Assembly: GCA_934746015.1 (NCBI GenBank)
Contig: CAKVEW010000017.1
Coordinates: forward strand, 1-64,000
DNA from: an uncultured Clostridium sp.
Lineage (GTDB): Bacteria; Bacillota; Clostridia; Clostridiales; Clostridiaceae
DNA: 64,000 nt
Reading direction: 5' to 3'
This document shows positions 44,167 to 54,101 of this stretch, piece by piece; positions within the stretch are counted from its first letter, which is position 1, and each line of letters opens with the position of its first letter. Position numbers and translations under genes: made by a program. The notes beneath the pieces are model-generated. The model saw only the letters and a program-made list of their open reading frames with translations. It ran no database searches and was not told the origin of the DNA.

Positions 44167-46290
44167 TTAAAATTCATAATCCCTTTCTACATTCAATTCT
44201 TCCTTTAATAATATATTATCTGATGATGAACCAACTAAAATGTTGAATCTTCCACTTTCTACAGTCCAAGATTTCTTTTCTTCATTATAAAAAGCAAAAT
44301 CCTTCTTGTTTAAATGTATTTTTACTGTCTTAGTTTCCTTCACTTCTAAATTAATTTTTTCAAAGCCCTTTAATTCTATATTAGGTCTCTTTAAAGTAGC
44401 TTCTACATCATTTATATAAAGCTCTACCACTTCTGCTCCTGGCACTTTTCCTATATTGGTTAATTCTAATGATACTGTAACATTAATATCATTTTCCAAG
44501 GCACTTACTTCTATTTTTAAATTATCATATTTAAAATCTGTATAAGATAAACCATGTCCAAAAGCAAATAATGGCTTAACATCATAGCTTGAAAAATATC
44601 TATATCCTACAAATATATCTTCATCATATCTAACTTTATCTGTTCCTGGGAACTCTCCAAGACTATGAGCTGGTGAATCTTCTAATCTAACTGGAACAGT
44701 ATAGGATAATTTTCCTGATGGATTAACATCTCCAAATATTACTTCTGCAAGAGCTTTTCCTCCCTCCATTCCATTATAGGAAGTTTGGATAATTGCCTTT
44801 GCATCTGAAGCAAAACTTGCCATCTCTACTGGTGAACCTGTTGATATAACTAGGACAATATTTTTATTAACCTTTAACAATTCCTTTATAACTTCATCTT
44901 GTTTATAAGGAAGTGACATATTTGTTTTATCATTACCTTCACTATCTATATTTACTACATCATCTTCTTTAGTTGAATGTAAGGCATTTTGATATAGCTC
45001 AAAATTTTCCTTAGTATGTTTTAATCCTCCAACAAATATTACTGCATCAGAGTTTTCAGCTAATTCTATTGCTTCTTTTAAAACTTCTTCTCTTTCATCT
45101 TCATTATGAGTGTATCCTCTTGCATATTTTACTTCTGTGTTTCCACCTAGCTTCATCTTTAAACCAAGAAGTGGAGTTATTTCATATAGTGCCTTAATTT
45201 CTGATGAGCCGCCACCTAATGAATGTCTTATATCTGCATTTTCTCCTATAACTGCAATTTTCTTTAATTCCTTTTCCTTTAATGGAAGTACATTATCTTC
45301 ATTCTTTAATAAAATTATTGATTCCCTAGCTATTTCTAGAGTTTTTTCTCTATTTTCATAGCTATTATATTCTCCATTTTTCCTATCTTCAGAGAAGATC
45401 TTTAATTTATACATCATTCTTAAAATATTTCTTATTTTATCGTCTATGACTTCTTCACTAACGATTCCCTTTTCTACTGCATGTATCATTGGATTTGCAA
45501 AGAAATATTCATCAAAGTTATAAGTTACTGACATTTCAATATCCATTCCACCTTCTGCAGCTTCCTTAGTATCATGAACTCCAGACCAATCTGATATTAC
45601 TACTCCATCAAAACCCCATTCTTCTCTTAATATTTCTTTAAGAAGCTTTGGATTATGACAACAATATTGGTCCCATATTTTATTGTAAGCACCCATTATA
45701 GAATAAGCATTACCTTCTTTTACTGCTGCTTCAAAGGCTGGAAAATATATTTCTCTAAGTGCTCTATCACTTACTACTACATCTACATTTAATCTTTCAG
45801 TTTCTTGGTTATTTACTGCAAAATGTTTTACACAAACTGCTACATCATTTTCTTGAACACCCTTTATATATGGAACTGCAATTTCCTTTGTTAAATATGG
45901 GTCTTCAGACATATATTCAAAATTTCTTCCACATAATGGACTTCTAATTATATTTATTCCTGGTGCTAATATTACATCCTTTCCCCTACCTCTTGCTTCA
46001 TTTCCTAGGACATATCCTTCTTTATAGGCAAGTTCTCTATTCCAAGTTGATGCTAAAGCAGTGTTACATGGAAGATATGAAACATAATCATCAGAGTATC
46101 CATAAGGAACCCAACTATCATCAGGAAATTCATTTCTTACTCCCATTGGTCCATCAGCCATTTTTAATGGTTTTATTCCAAGTCTTTCAACTCCCTCTGT
46201 TCTAAAAAGTCCAACTCCATGTATCATTCCTATCTTTTCTTTTAATGTAAGGCATTTTATTATTCCTTCTATTTTATTTTCATTTATCAT
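44167..46290 (-). CDS. Glycoside hydrolase family 3 beta-glucosidase-type enzyme
   Basis: A 707-residue cytoplasmic GH3. The catalytic nucleophile Asp lies in GVVISDWSG (about 235). The second domain has a conserved KHF/H region (VCVKHFAVNN), and the C-terminal fibronectin-III-like domain (about 600-700) is present. GGAGG lies 9 nt before the ATG. It lies between GH31 and GH95 and would remove backbone glucose exposed by the alpha-xylosidase. GH3 also includes beta-xylosidases, so the glucose assignment rests on context. Confidence 0.9.
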   Translation of the reverse strand: MINENKIEGIIKCLTLKEKIGMIHGVGLFRTEGVERLGIKPLKMADGPMGVRNEFPDDSWVPYGYSDDYVSYLPCNTALASTWNRELAYKEGYVLGNEARGRGKDVILAPGINIIRSPLCGRNFEYMSEDPYLTKEIAVPYIKGVQENDVAVCVKHFAVNNQETERLNVDVVVSDRALREIYFPAFEAAVKEGNAYSIMGAYNKIWDQYCCHNPKLLKEILREEWGFDGVVISDWSGVHDTKEAAEGGMDIEMSVTYNFDEYFFANPMIHAVEKGIVSEEVIDDKIRNILRMMYKLKIFSEDRKNGEYNSYENREKTLEIARESIILLKNEDNVLPLKEKELKKIAVIGENADIRHSLGGGSSEIKALYEITPLLGLKMKLGGNTEVKYARGYTHNEDEREEVLKEAIELAENSDAVIFVGGLKHTKENFELYQNALHSTKEDDVVNIDSEGNDKTNMSLPYKQDEVIKELLKVNKNIVLVISTGSPVEMASFASDAKAIIQTSYNGMEGGKALAEVIFGDVNPSGKLSYTVPVRLEDSPAHSLGEFPGTDKVRYDEDIFVGYRYFSSYDVKPLFAFGHGLSYTDFKYDNLKIEVSALENDINVTVSLELTNIGKVPGAEVVELYINDVEATLKRPNIELKGFEKINLEVKETKTVKIHLNKKDFAFYNEEKKSWTVESGRFNILVGSSSDNILLKEELNVERDYEF

Positions 46291-46359
46291 AAATCTCTTC
46301 CTCCTTATTAATCTTATAGCCCCAGTAAAATCAAGTTTAACTGAGGCTAAATTTAAATA

Positions 46360-48693
46360 TTATTTAAGGGCAATTATTATTTTATTAGCATTAGGAGTTA
46401 ATCTGATTCCATCTTTATCTACTTTAAATTCTGCTCCTTCAACCTTTTCTATATTAAATTCTCCATTTATTAATATGCTGTAATTATCCTTAGCTTCTAC
46501 ATAAAAAGTAATAGTATTATTTACCTTTAACGCTTTTGCTTTTAATACAACATCAGTATTTCCATTTACTACTTCTAAATATGCTTCTTTATTTTCTAGT
46601 AAGTTAAATACCTTTAATGTTACATCTTTTCCATAATCATAGTTTGGTACATTATCAACTGCTCCAACTGGGATTATGCTATTTTCTTTTACCATCATTG
46701 GAATACTTAAATATCCATGTTTTTCTCTAATCCATCTTCCACCTTCATAAATTTTTCCAGTTATAAAGTTAGTCCATTTTCCTTCTGGTAAATAATATTC
46801 TGCAATTCCTTCTTCATTAAAAATTGGTGCTACTAAAATATTATCTCCTAGCATATATTGTCTGTCTAAATATCTACAACTTGGATCATCTTGATTTTCT
46901 AATACCATAGATCTCATTACTGGAAGACCTTTAATTGATGTATCATAAGAAGTTTTAAATAAATATGGCATTATACTACATTTTAATTTTGTAAAGAATC
47001 TAACTACATCACAAGATTCTTCATCATAAAGCCATGGCACTCTATAAGATGTGCTTCCATGTAATCTACTATGTGATGATAAAAGACCAAAAGCTGCCCA
47101 TCTCTTATATACATCTGGTGTAGATGTACTTTCAAAGCCTCCAATATCATGACTCCAGAAACCAAATCCTGACATACATAGTGATAATCCACCTCTTAAG
47201 CTTTCTGCCATTGCTTCATATTCTGAAGTACAGTCTCCACCCCAATGTACTGGGAACTGTTGTCCACCTGCAGTTGCTGATCTTGCAAATAATACTGCTT
47301 CATTTTCACCCTTAACTTCTTTTACTACATCAAATACTACTTTATTGTAGATTTGAGTATAATAGTTATGCATTTTTTCTGGGTTTGATCCATCAAAGTA
47401 CTTACAGTTAGTTGGTATTCTTTCGCCAAAGTCTGTCTTGAAGCAATCTACTCCCATATCCATCAATGCCTTTAACTTATCTCCATACCATTTACAGGCA
47501 TCTGGATTTGTAAAATCTACAATAGCCATTCCTGGTTGCCACATATCATATTGCCATACATCACCATTTTTCTTTTTAATGAAATATCCATTTTCTTTTC
47601 CTTCAGCAAATAATGAAGATTCTTGAGCTATATAAGGATTAATCCATACACAAATCTTTAATCCCTTTTCCTTTAATCTCTTTATCATTCCTTCTGGATC
47701 TGGGAAAACTCTCTTATCCCATTCAAAATTACACCAATTAAAGTCCTTCATCCAGAAGCAATCAAAATGGAATACATGAAGTGGAATTTCTCTACTTGCC
47801 ATTCCATCTACAAATTCATTAACTGTTTTTTCATCATAATTAGTTGTAAAGGAAGTAGTAAGCCATAATCCAAAGGACCATGATGGTGGTAATGCTGGTT
47901 TTCCAGTTAAGCTAGTATAGTTTTCTAAAACTTCCTTCATATCATTTCCTGTGATTATATAATAATCTAAAACTTCACCTGGAACACTAAATTGTACCTT
48001 TGTAACAAGCTCTGAACCTACTTCAAAGGATACTCTTTCTGGATGATTTACAAATACTCCATATCCCTTATTAGTTAAGTAAAAAGGAATATTCTTATAG
48101 CTTTGCTCTGTACTTGTTCCTCCATCTTCATTCCATATATCAATAGATTGTCCATTCTTAACAAATGGAGTAAATCTTTCTCCTAAACCATATACAGCTT
48201 CTCCAACAGATAAACTTAACTGATCTCTCATATAAGTTTCTGCTCCTTCTTCATCTAAGAATTTAGCTCCATCACTTTTTAAATAAGCTGAGCTTCTGTT
48301 AGTACTCTTAGTTAAATACTTATCTCCATTATAAAATTCCATGGAAAATTGATTCTTGTTTATTTTCACACTTAAATCTCCTGATTTAACTGTTATTAAT
48401 TCTTCATTTTCCTCTGTTAATATATCTAATTCTTCTTTCTTTACATCAAAATGCGGACCTAAATCTTCTGCTCCCATATAATGATATGCTCTAATTCTAA
48501 GAACATTTTCAAGTGGTGAAGAAATCTTATATGTTATAACAGGTCCCCCAAGAGTAGCTCCTCTATGATTAATTCTATTGCATGGAGCGTACATACTTAA
48601 AACCTTTTCATTTTTAGCAGTGCTATATACTTCTTCTGAACTAAATCTTGTAATTCCATCTTTATTTAGCCAACAACCATTACTAAATTTCAT
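46360..48693 (-). CDS. Glycoside hydrolase family 31 alpha-xylosidase (YicI-like)
   Basis: A 777-residue cytoplasmic enzyme very similar to E. coli YicI in its active-site block: nucleophile Asp in CFKTDFGERIPTNC, acid/base Asp in PVHWGGDCTSEYEAM, and SRLHGSTSYRVPW. It has the N-terminal beta sandwich, the barrel and the C-terminal beta domains. AAGGAAGTG lies before the ATG. It removes alpha-1,6-xylose from the non-reducing end of xyloglucan oligosaccharides. First gene of the operon; upstream of it lies a 450-bp divergent region. Confidence 0.93.
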   Translation of the reverse strand: MKFSNGCWLNKDGITRFSSEEVYSTAKNEKVLSMYAPCNRINHRGATLGGPVITYKISSPLENVLRIRAYHYMGAEDLGPHFDVKKEELDILTEENEELITVKSGDLSVKINKNQFSMEFYNGDKYLTKSTNRSSAYLKSDGAKFLDEEGAETYMRDQLSLSVGEAVYGLGERFTPFVKNGQSIDIWNEDGGTSTEQSYKNIPFYLTNKGYGVFVNHPERVSFEVGSELVTKVQFSVPGEVLDYYIITGNDMKEVLENYTSLTGKPALPPSWSFGLWLTTSFTTNYDEKTVNEFVDGMASREIPLHVFHFDCFWMKDFNWCNFEWDKRVFPDPEGMIKRLKEKGLKICVWINPYIAQESSLFAEGKENGYFIKKKNGDVWQYDMWQPGMAIVDFTNPDACKWYGDKLKALMDMGVDCFKTDFGERIPTNCKYFDGSNPEKMHNYYTQIYNKVVFDVVKEVKGENEAVLFARSATAGGQQFPVHWGGDCTSEYEAMAESLRGGLSLCMSGFGFWSHDIGGFESTSTPDVYKRWAAFGLLSSHSRLHGSTSYRVPWLYDEESCDVVRFFTKLKCSIMPYLFKTSYDTSIKGLPVMRSMVLENQDDPSCRYLDRQYMLGDNILVAPIFNEEGIAEYYLPEGKWTNFITGKIYEGGRWIREKHGYLSIPMMVKENSIIPVGAVDNVPNYDYGKDVTLKVFNLLENKEAYLEVVNGNTDVVLKAKALKVNNTITFYVEAKDNYSILINGEFNIEKVEGAEFKVDKDGIRLTPNANKIIIALK

Positions 48694-48921
48694 AAATATT
48701 CACTTCCTTATTTCATTATTATAAGCTTCTATTTTTATCTAATTATAATTATATATAAGGCTAATAATTACTTATACCTAGTAAATTTCACTTATTTTAT
48801 ATTAATTTTTATTTATCTGGTTACATAAAAGATTAAAAGTCACTTAATGATGTTTATTCTTCTATATGCTTATTTAGATTAATTGTTTTCTAAAGAATTG
48901 CAATTTTTAATTTCATATATA

Positions 48922-48970
48922 AAAAAAATCTGTATGAGTCTAAAAAATAGATTCTCATACAGATTTTTTT
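48922..48970. terminator. Bidirectional hairpin in a divergent intergenic region
   Basis: Arms of 17 bp (48922-48938 and 48954-48970, AAATCTGTATGAG type) end in A- and T-runs, giving terminators on both strands. It lies between two genes that both start outward, so no annotated gene runs into it. The rest of 48694-49144 shows no gene. Confidence 0.7.
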
Positions 48971-49192
48971 CTTAATTTATGTATTGTAATCTATGTAACG
49001 TCCTATTGTCTTTATAAGTAATCTAATTAAATCCATAAATTATCTGATTCTTAAATATCTTACCACTATATGGGTTATTAGTATATAATAAATGTATTTT
49101 TTATCTAAATTATGTGTCGATTCTAATAAATTATTTATATAGTATTGGTTTTCCTGTATAATAAAGGAAATAAAATTATAAAGGAGAAAAAA

Positions 49193-49696
49193 ATGTATTG
49201 CTATAAATTAACTAATAATGCTGATTTTGAAATAGCTTATAAAGGATATATTAAGAAAGCTCTATTAAGGGGTAGCTTAACTCTTATTTTTATAGTTAAT
49301 ACTATTATGTTTATATTATCAATATTAGCATTCAAATTTTTAGAGTTAAAAATGGAAATTCTCTCATCTATAATCACATTAACTTTATTATTAGAATTCT
49401 TTATATTCCTTATATCTTACAGAAATGAATGTAAAAAGTTATTAACTACTGTTCCTAATAATGAAGTAAGTATATCTTTTGATGAAGAAGGAGTTTATTT
49501 TGAAAGCCATGATATATCAAGACATGTTAAATGGAAGGCAGTAAGTGATGCTATTGTAGATAAAGATAGCTTAAGACTACATTATAAACTTATTGGACTA
49601 CCAGGAAACTTCTTTTATTTAAAATTCTTTGATGTTGAAGCAGAAGAATTAATTGAAGATATTGAAAAATATATTAAGGTAAGGAGGATTAAATAA
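49193..49696 (+). CDS. YcxB-like membrane protein
   Basis: A 167-residue protein. Two spans occupy about 30-80, followed by a cytoplasmic YcxB-like domain (about 95-160, VSISFDEEGVYFES then VKWKAVSDAIV). I start at the ATG at 49193 with AAAGGAG 7 nt upstream, not an earlier in-frame GTG. It overlaps the next gene by 1 bp. Function unknown; YcxB proteins are poorly studied. Confidence 0.75.
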   Translation: MYCYKLTNNADFEIAYKGYIKKALLRGSLTLIFIVNTIMFILSILAFKFLELKMEILSSIITLTLLLEFFIFLISYRNECKKLLTTVPNNEVSISFDEEGVYFESHDISRHVKWKAVSDAIVDKDSLRLHYKLIGLPGNFFYLKFFDVEAEELIEDIEKYIKVRRIK

Positions 49697-50721
49697 TGAA
49701 ATTTGAATTTAAGCCCAGTGACTATAATCTTAGTTTCAGAGAGTATTTAAGGTATTTAAATTTGACCTCTCCAGTTATTACTCTATACTTAAAGACTATT
49801 AGACCTGCTACTTTAATACTTGCTTTTTCTTTAATTACTTATATATTATCTGAAAATTATAGATATTTTCCTTATTTAATCCCATTCATTATTATATTTT
49901 CTGCCCTTCTTCTTTTATTATTTTTACTAATAATTAAATTAAGAAGAAAGAAAGCAATAAAAAATACTAAGTTATTCTGTGATATTGAAAGTACCTTTTA
50001 CTTTACTATAGAAGATGGTTATTTAATAAGAGAAAATGAATTTACTTCTATTAAATTTAAATTAAGTGAAATTAATAATATTAAGCTTTTAAAACATGGA
50101 TTAATATTATCTATTGAAAATGCAAAGATATCTCCTTTTATTCCAAAGGCTATTTTACCTATTCCTTTAGAAGAATTTATATCATTACTTAGAAATGAGA
50201 ATAATTCTCTTATTGTATTAGATGAATTTAAAAGGTTAAATAGAAAATCTAAAAAATTATATACTATTTTTGTATTTACTATTTTATTGTCCTTTATCTC
50301 TAGCTTTTTCATTGGAAAATATAACTTTAAAAGATATCCTTTAATACCTAATAATGATCTAATTAAACAAGATGACAATACCTATCTTTATGAAAATGAA
50401 GATCTAGGAATTTCAATAAACTTTCCAAGTAACTGGGAGAATAAATTTGGTATTGAAGAAAAGCCTGATAGAATAAATGTTTATTACCTTGCAAATGAAA
50501 AGCAAAGTCATGAAACTACTTTATTATTTTCAATAAGAGGTTTAGGAGCTATTTTTGATAACCTTACTCTTAATGTTATTAAAACTGAAGGTATTTATAT
50601 ATTTATAGGTCCTACTAAAATAAACCTAAGAAATGGTTCAAAAGAATATTTAGAATATATGGAGCTATATAATGATATAGAAAAAATAAAAATAAAAGAA
50701 AATAAATATTATCATATTTAA
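49696..50721 (+). CDS. Membrane protein of unknown function, partner of the YcxB-like protein
   Basis: A 341-residue protein. Two spans near 35-75 and one near 190-210 leave a 95-115 cytoplasmic domain (FYFTIEDGYLIRENEFTSIKF, YcxB/PH-like) and a C-terminal extracellular domain of about 130 residues (EDLGISINFPSNWENKFGIEEK). AAGGAGG lies in the preceding gene just before the ATG. I do not recognise the extracellular domain. The two genes overlap and probably form a complex. Confidence 0.65.
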   Translation: MKFEFKPSDYNLSFREYLRYLNLTSPVITLYLKTIRPATLILAFSLITYILSENYRYFPYLIPFIIIFSALLLLLFLLIIKLRRKKAIKNTKLFCDIESTFYFTIEDGYLIRENEFTSIKFKLSEINNIKLLKHGLILSIENAKISPFIPKAILPIPLEEFISLLRNENNSLIVLDEFKRLNRKSKKLYTIFVFTILLSFISSFFIGKYNFKRYPLIPNNDLIKQDDNTYLYENEDLGISINFPSNWENKFGIEEKPDRINVYYLANEKQSHETTLLFSIRGLGAIFDNLTLNVIKTEGIYIFIGPTKINLRNGSKEYLEYMELYNDIEKIKIKENKYYHI

Positions 50722-50833
50722 TTAATATTCCTTATTATTGTATTAATTTGTAATAAGTGCTAAACTATAAATATACAAATTATTAACTATTATCCCCTTA
50801 AATTTATAAGTTATATTTTCTTATTATTTCATT

Positions 50834-50923
50834 AAGAAAGAAAATATTTATATTAAGACTGCTAATATTGAATCATCTACTAGAGTTGAAGCTATGTTAG
50901 TAAAAGAAGTATTAAAGAAATAA
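50834..50923 (+). pseudogene. 3' remnant of an unidentified gene, with terminator
   Basis: An in-frame tail KTANIESSTRVEAMLVKEVL, ending in a stop at 50921-50923, is not preceded by a usable start or ribosome binding site. A genuine terminator, AAAGGCAG/CTGCCTTT (50948-50955 with 50964-50971), follows. It looks like the end of a deleted gene. The original family cannot be named. Confidence 0.4.
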
Positions 50924-50947
50924 ATTATTATGATTCTATATTAAATT

Positions 50948-50971
50948 AAAGGCAGTCTATAGGCTGCCTTT
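50948..50971 (+). terminator. Intrinsic terminator after the gene remnant
   Basis: AAAGGCAG (50948-50955) and CTGCCTTT (50964-50971) form an 8-bp stem followed by ATCTTATTTTT. Confidence 0.8.
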
Positions 50972-51064
50972 ATCTTATTTTTAGAATAAATTATAATTCT
51001 TAAAGATTACTATTAAATTAAAAGTATATTTGTTCTAGTATATCTAAGAAAAGAGGGTGAGAAA

Positions 51065-52258
51065 ATGAATCTTAAATCAAGGATATCATTATCCTTAATA
51101 TTTGTTTTATTAATTCCTACATTAGATAAAGTAGTTAATGCAGATCCTCTTCAGGATCAACTACAGCAGTACAACCAAAGTATAGGAGAAGATACATCTA
51201 AACTAAGTACATATGAAGTTCAAGCAGATGAACTAAGGCTTGCTATTCAAGAACTAGATAGCAAGATAGAAAGTGCACTATATAAACAAAATGCACTTGA
51301 AGATGAAATTAACAGTATTAACAATAAAATACATGAAAGTAATTTAAAAATAGAGCAGTACAATAAAGATATAGAAGACAAAGAAGCTAAGAAGAATTTT
51401 TTTATACGTAATATGTACAAGTTCGGTGAATTATCTTATGTTGATGTTATATTTAAGTCTGATAACGTATTCGATGCAACATACAACTTATATAGCTACT
51501 CTGCCTTAGTAAACGCAAGCAAAAAAAATATAGAAGAATTAGATAAACTTAAGAAAGACTTGATAAGTGAAGAAGAAATTTTAGAGACAAATAAAACTGA
51601 ATTAGAAAAAGATAAAGCTGATGTAAAAGCTATAGTTGATGAACTGACTCTTATGAAAAATGATCAACAAAACAAATTAAATGAATTAAACGCAGTACAA
51701 GCTAATTTAATATACAAGATGGAAAATGAAAAGGCAGCAGCAGAAAAAATTAATACTATGTTGCAAGAACAAAAACTTCAAGCTGAGGCTCAAAGGCAAA
51801 AACAAGAAGAAAGTAGTATACAAGAAGAAACTTCTCAAAATCAGCAGTCTGATCCAAACAAAGATAACTATGAAGAAGAAACTACAAACTATCCAATATC
51901 AAATGGCTATACTGCAGAAGAAGTTGTAGCTTATGCTAGTCAATTTCAAGGAGTTCCATATGTTTGGGGTGGTACAACTCCTAGAGGCTTTGATTGCTCT
52001 GGATTAGTGCAATATTGCTATGCTCAATTTGGATATTATCTACCAAGAGTATCTCAAGACCAACAAAATTTTGGAACAGATGTAAGTCTATCTGAACTTA
52101 GAACAGGAGACTTAGTATTTTGGGGAAGACCAGCTACCCATGTAGCTTTCTATATAGATGGTGGTTATATACTACATGCTCCTAATACAGGAGATGTTGT
52201 AAGAATACAAAGTGTAAATTTAAATAGTATAACCTCTGCAAAGAGAATAATTAATTAA
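51065..52258 (+). CDS. Secreted NlpC/P60 peptidoglycan hydrolase with coiled-coil region
   Basis: A 397-residue wall hydrolase. A signal peptide occupies residues 1-26 (cleavage near VVNA|DP). Residues about 28-245 are a long coiled coil (CwlO/PcsB-type), a Gln/Glu linker follows, and the NlpC/P60 domain occupies about 280-397, with catalytic Cys in FDCSGLVQYCY and His in ATHVAFY. Such proteins cut gamma-D-Glu-meso-DAP bonds in stem peptides; the coiled coil usually contacts FtsEX, which is not in this window. Ribosome binding site AGAGGGTGAG precedes the ATG. Confidence 0.92.
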   Translation: MNLKSRISLSLIFVLLIPTLDKVVNADPLQDQLQQYNQSIGEDTSKLSTYEVQADELRLAIQELDSKIESALYKQNALEDEINSINNKIHESNLKIEQYNKDIEDKEAKKNFFIRNMYKFGELSYVDVIFKSDNVFDATYNLYSYSALVNASKKNIEELDKLKKDLISEEEILETNKTELEKDKADVKAIVDELTLMKNDQQNKLNELNAVQANLIYKMENEKAAAEKINTMLQEQKLQAEAQRQKQEESSIQEETSQNQQSDPNKDNYEEETTNYPISNGYTAEEVVAYASQFQGVPYVWGGTTPRGFDCSGLVQYCYAQFGYYLPRVSQDQQNFGTDVSLSELRTGDLVFWGRPATHVAFYIDGGYILHAPNTGDVVRIQSVNLNSITSAKRIIN

Positions 52259-52269
52259 TTTCCATTTTA

Positions 52270-52308
52270 TTGGGCCCCAGTGGATACTCCCCTTGGGTCC
52301 AATTTTTT
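52270..52308 (+). terminator. Terminator of the NlpC/P60 gene
   Basis: TTGGGCCC... pairs imperfectly with ...GGGTCCAA and is followed by TTTTTT, just after the stop. The CCCC/GGGG core resembles the duplicated hairpins at 1817 and 6569. Confidence 0.7.
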
Positions 52309-52436
52309 ACAATAATTTATTATTTAAAAATTAAATAGTTTATTTTTTTGAAAATATGTTATATTTAGTAATATATATTTCTAGATTTATGTAGCCAAAA
52401 ATTATTTATATTTTTAGATAAAATGGGGGATACGGA

Positions 52437-52847
52437 ATGTATGAAAGAATGTTAGATAAAGAGCATAAGCCAACCTATGAAGAATTTATTGAGTACTGTG
52501 GAAAATGCAAAAATTTATTTGAAAAAGTAGATTGCTTTTTAATAAAAGAATTGAAAACTGAAAAAGTAATGCGTTTTCCTTACGGTAATAGTTATGGTTG
52601 GGGTATGAAATATTTTATAAAGAGCATGCATTTTTGTGATATTTTTGCTGAAAAAGATGCTTTTACAGTTATGATTAGATTAAATGATACAAAATTTAAT
52701 GAAATCTACAATGAGGTAAGTCCTTATACAAGAGAGTGCATTGACAATAGATATCCTTGTGGAAAGGGTGGCTGGCTTAATTATCGTGTTTTAAATGAAG
52801 ATAATTTAAAAGATGTAAAAAAGATACTGCAACTTAAATTAAAATAG
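52437..52847 (+). CDS. DUF3788 family protein
   Basis: A 136-residue soluble protein. The opening MYERMLDKEHKPTYEEFIEY, the FPYGNSYGWGMKYF block (about 46-60) and the end YTRECIDNRYPCGKGGWLNYRV are characteristic of DUF3788. No catalytic motif is known for the family. GGGGGATACGG lies upstream of the ATG. Single gene, no operon partner. Confidence 0.8.
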   Translation: MYERMLDKEHKPTYEEFIEYCGKCKNLFEKVDCFLIKELKTEKVMRFPYGNSYGWGMKYFIKSMHFCDIFAEKDAFTVMIRLNDTKFNEIYNEVSPYTRECIDNRYPCGKGGWLNYRVLNEDNLKDVKKILQLKLK

Positions 52848-52883
52848 GAAGCTAGCTTTTACTAACTTCTTAAAATTATTATA

Positions 52884-54062
52884 TTAAATATCTTGTCCAA
52901 TCTTACTTAATACATAATCTACTTCTATATTTGTTGTTATAAGTAATCCCTCTTCATCTATATCAAATAAATGATTATGATGTTCTGCTGAAGTATTTGA
53001 ATTACAAGAATTCTTAGTGCCTACATGAATATATGTTCCTGGAACTTCTAATAAGAATTCTGCAAAATCATCTGCTCCTAATCTCTTTGGATAATTAGTT
53101 ATAACATTTTCTTCTCCAACTATATGCTTTGCTATATCTGCTACTTGTCCACTAACTTTTTCATCATTTATAAGGGGTGATGCATAATCTTTAAATTCTA
53201 CTGAAACCTCTGCTCCATATATTTCTCCAATAGATTTTGCTATTTTCTCTACATTTTTATTAGTATTTTCTCGTGTCTCAAAGTCGAATGTTCTTGTTGT
53301 CCCTTCTAATACAACCTCTTCTGCTACTGCATTATAAATTGTCCCTCCAGTAATTGTACCAACACCTACTACAACTGTATCAATAGGATCTGTTTGTCTA
53401 CTTACTATTGATTGTAGATTTATTACAATTTGACTTGCAATATATAAGGCATCTATTGATAAATGTGGTACAGACACATGTCCACCTTTCCCCTTAACTT
53501 TTATTTTAAAATAATCACAAGAAGCTGCTATAGGTCCACTTGTTACTGAAACTTGTCCAACATCTAAATGAGAGGATACATGTGCTCCTAGTATTTCTTC
53601 TACTCCCTCTAATGCCCCTTCTTTAATAAATATCTTAGCTCCTTGACCGATTTCTTCTGCTTGTTGAAAGAATAATCTTACTTCCCCATTTAACTCATTT
53701 TCTCTTTCTTTTAATATCTTTGCAGATCCAAGAAGACTGGCAGTATGAGCATCATGTCCACAAGCATGATGGTAGCCTTCATTTTGTGATCTATATTCTA
53801 CCTCCTTGTCATCTGGAACTTTAAGAGCATCTATATCTGCCCTTATTGCAATAACTTTATTTGATGGATTTTCCCCTTTTATCACCCCTAAAACCCCTGT
53901 GTCTCCTATTCTTTTATGTGGAATTCCTAATTTATCTAATTCCTCTTCAATTCTTTTAGCTGTTTTATATTCCTTTAAACTTACCTCTGGATGTTTATGA
54001 AATTCTCTTCTTAGAGAAACAATATAATCTTTTTCTTTTAATACATAATCTTTTATACTCAT
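52884..54062 (-). CDS. M20-family amidohydrolase
   Basis: A 392-residue metallopeptidase, probably cleaving N-acyl or N-acetyl amino acids. Metal-binding residues are visible: HACGHDAHTASLLG (about 98-111), EEIGQGAK with the catalytic Glu (about 136), and the C-terminal HHNHLFD. The lid/dimerisation domain is about 180-290. AAAGGGG precedes the ATG. It lies 39 bp after metQ. M20 genes are commonly co-transcribed with methionine importers and may release methionine from acylated forms; that link is inference. Confidence 0.85.
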   Translation of the reverse strand: MSIKDYVLKEKDYIVSLRREFHKHPEVSLKEYKTAKRIEEELDKLGIPHKRIGDTGVLGVIKGENPSNKVIAIRADIDALKVPDDKEVEYRSQNEGYHHACGHDAHTASLLGSAKILKERENELNGEVRLFFQQAEEIGQGAKIFIKEGALEGVEEILGAHVSSHLDVGQVSVTSGPIAASCDYFKIKVKGKGGHVSVPHLSIDALYIASQIVINLQSIVSRQTDPIDTVVVGVGTITGGTIYNAVAEEVVLEGTTRTFDFETRENTNKNVEKIAKSIGEIYGAEVSVEFKDYASPLINDEKVSGQVADIAKHIVGEENVITNYPKRLGADDFAEFLLEVPGTYIHVGTKNSCNSNTSAEHHNHLFDIDEEGLLITTNIEVDYVLSKIGQDI

Positions 54063-54101
54063 TAAGTTTGCCCCTTTCTATTTATATTGCTATTTACATT
54101 G

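Noticed and set aside
25000..48000. Many 60-140 codon frames on the opposite strand of large genes
   Set aside because: They lie wholly inside recognised genes, lack ribosome binding sites and show low-complexity composition typical of antisense frames.
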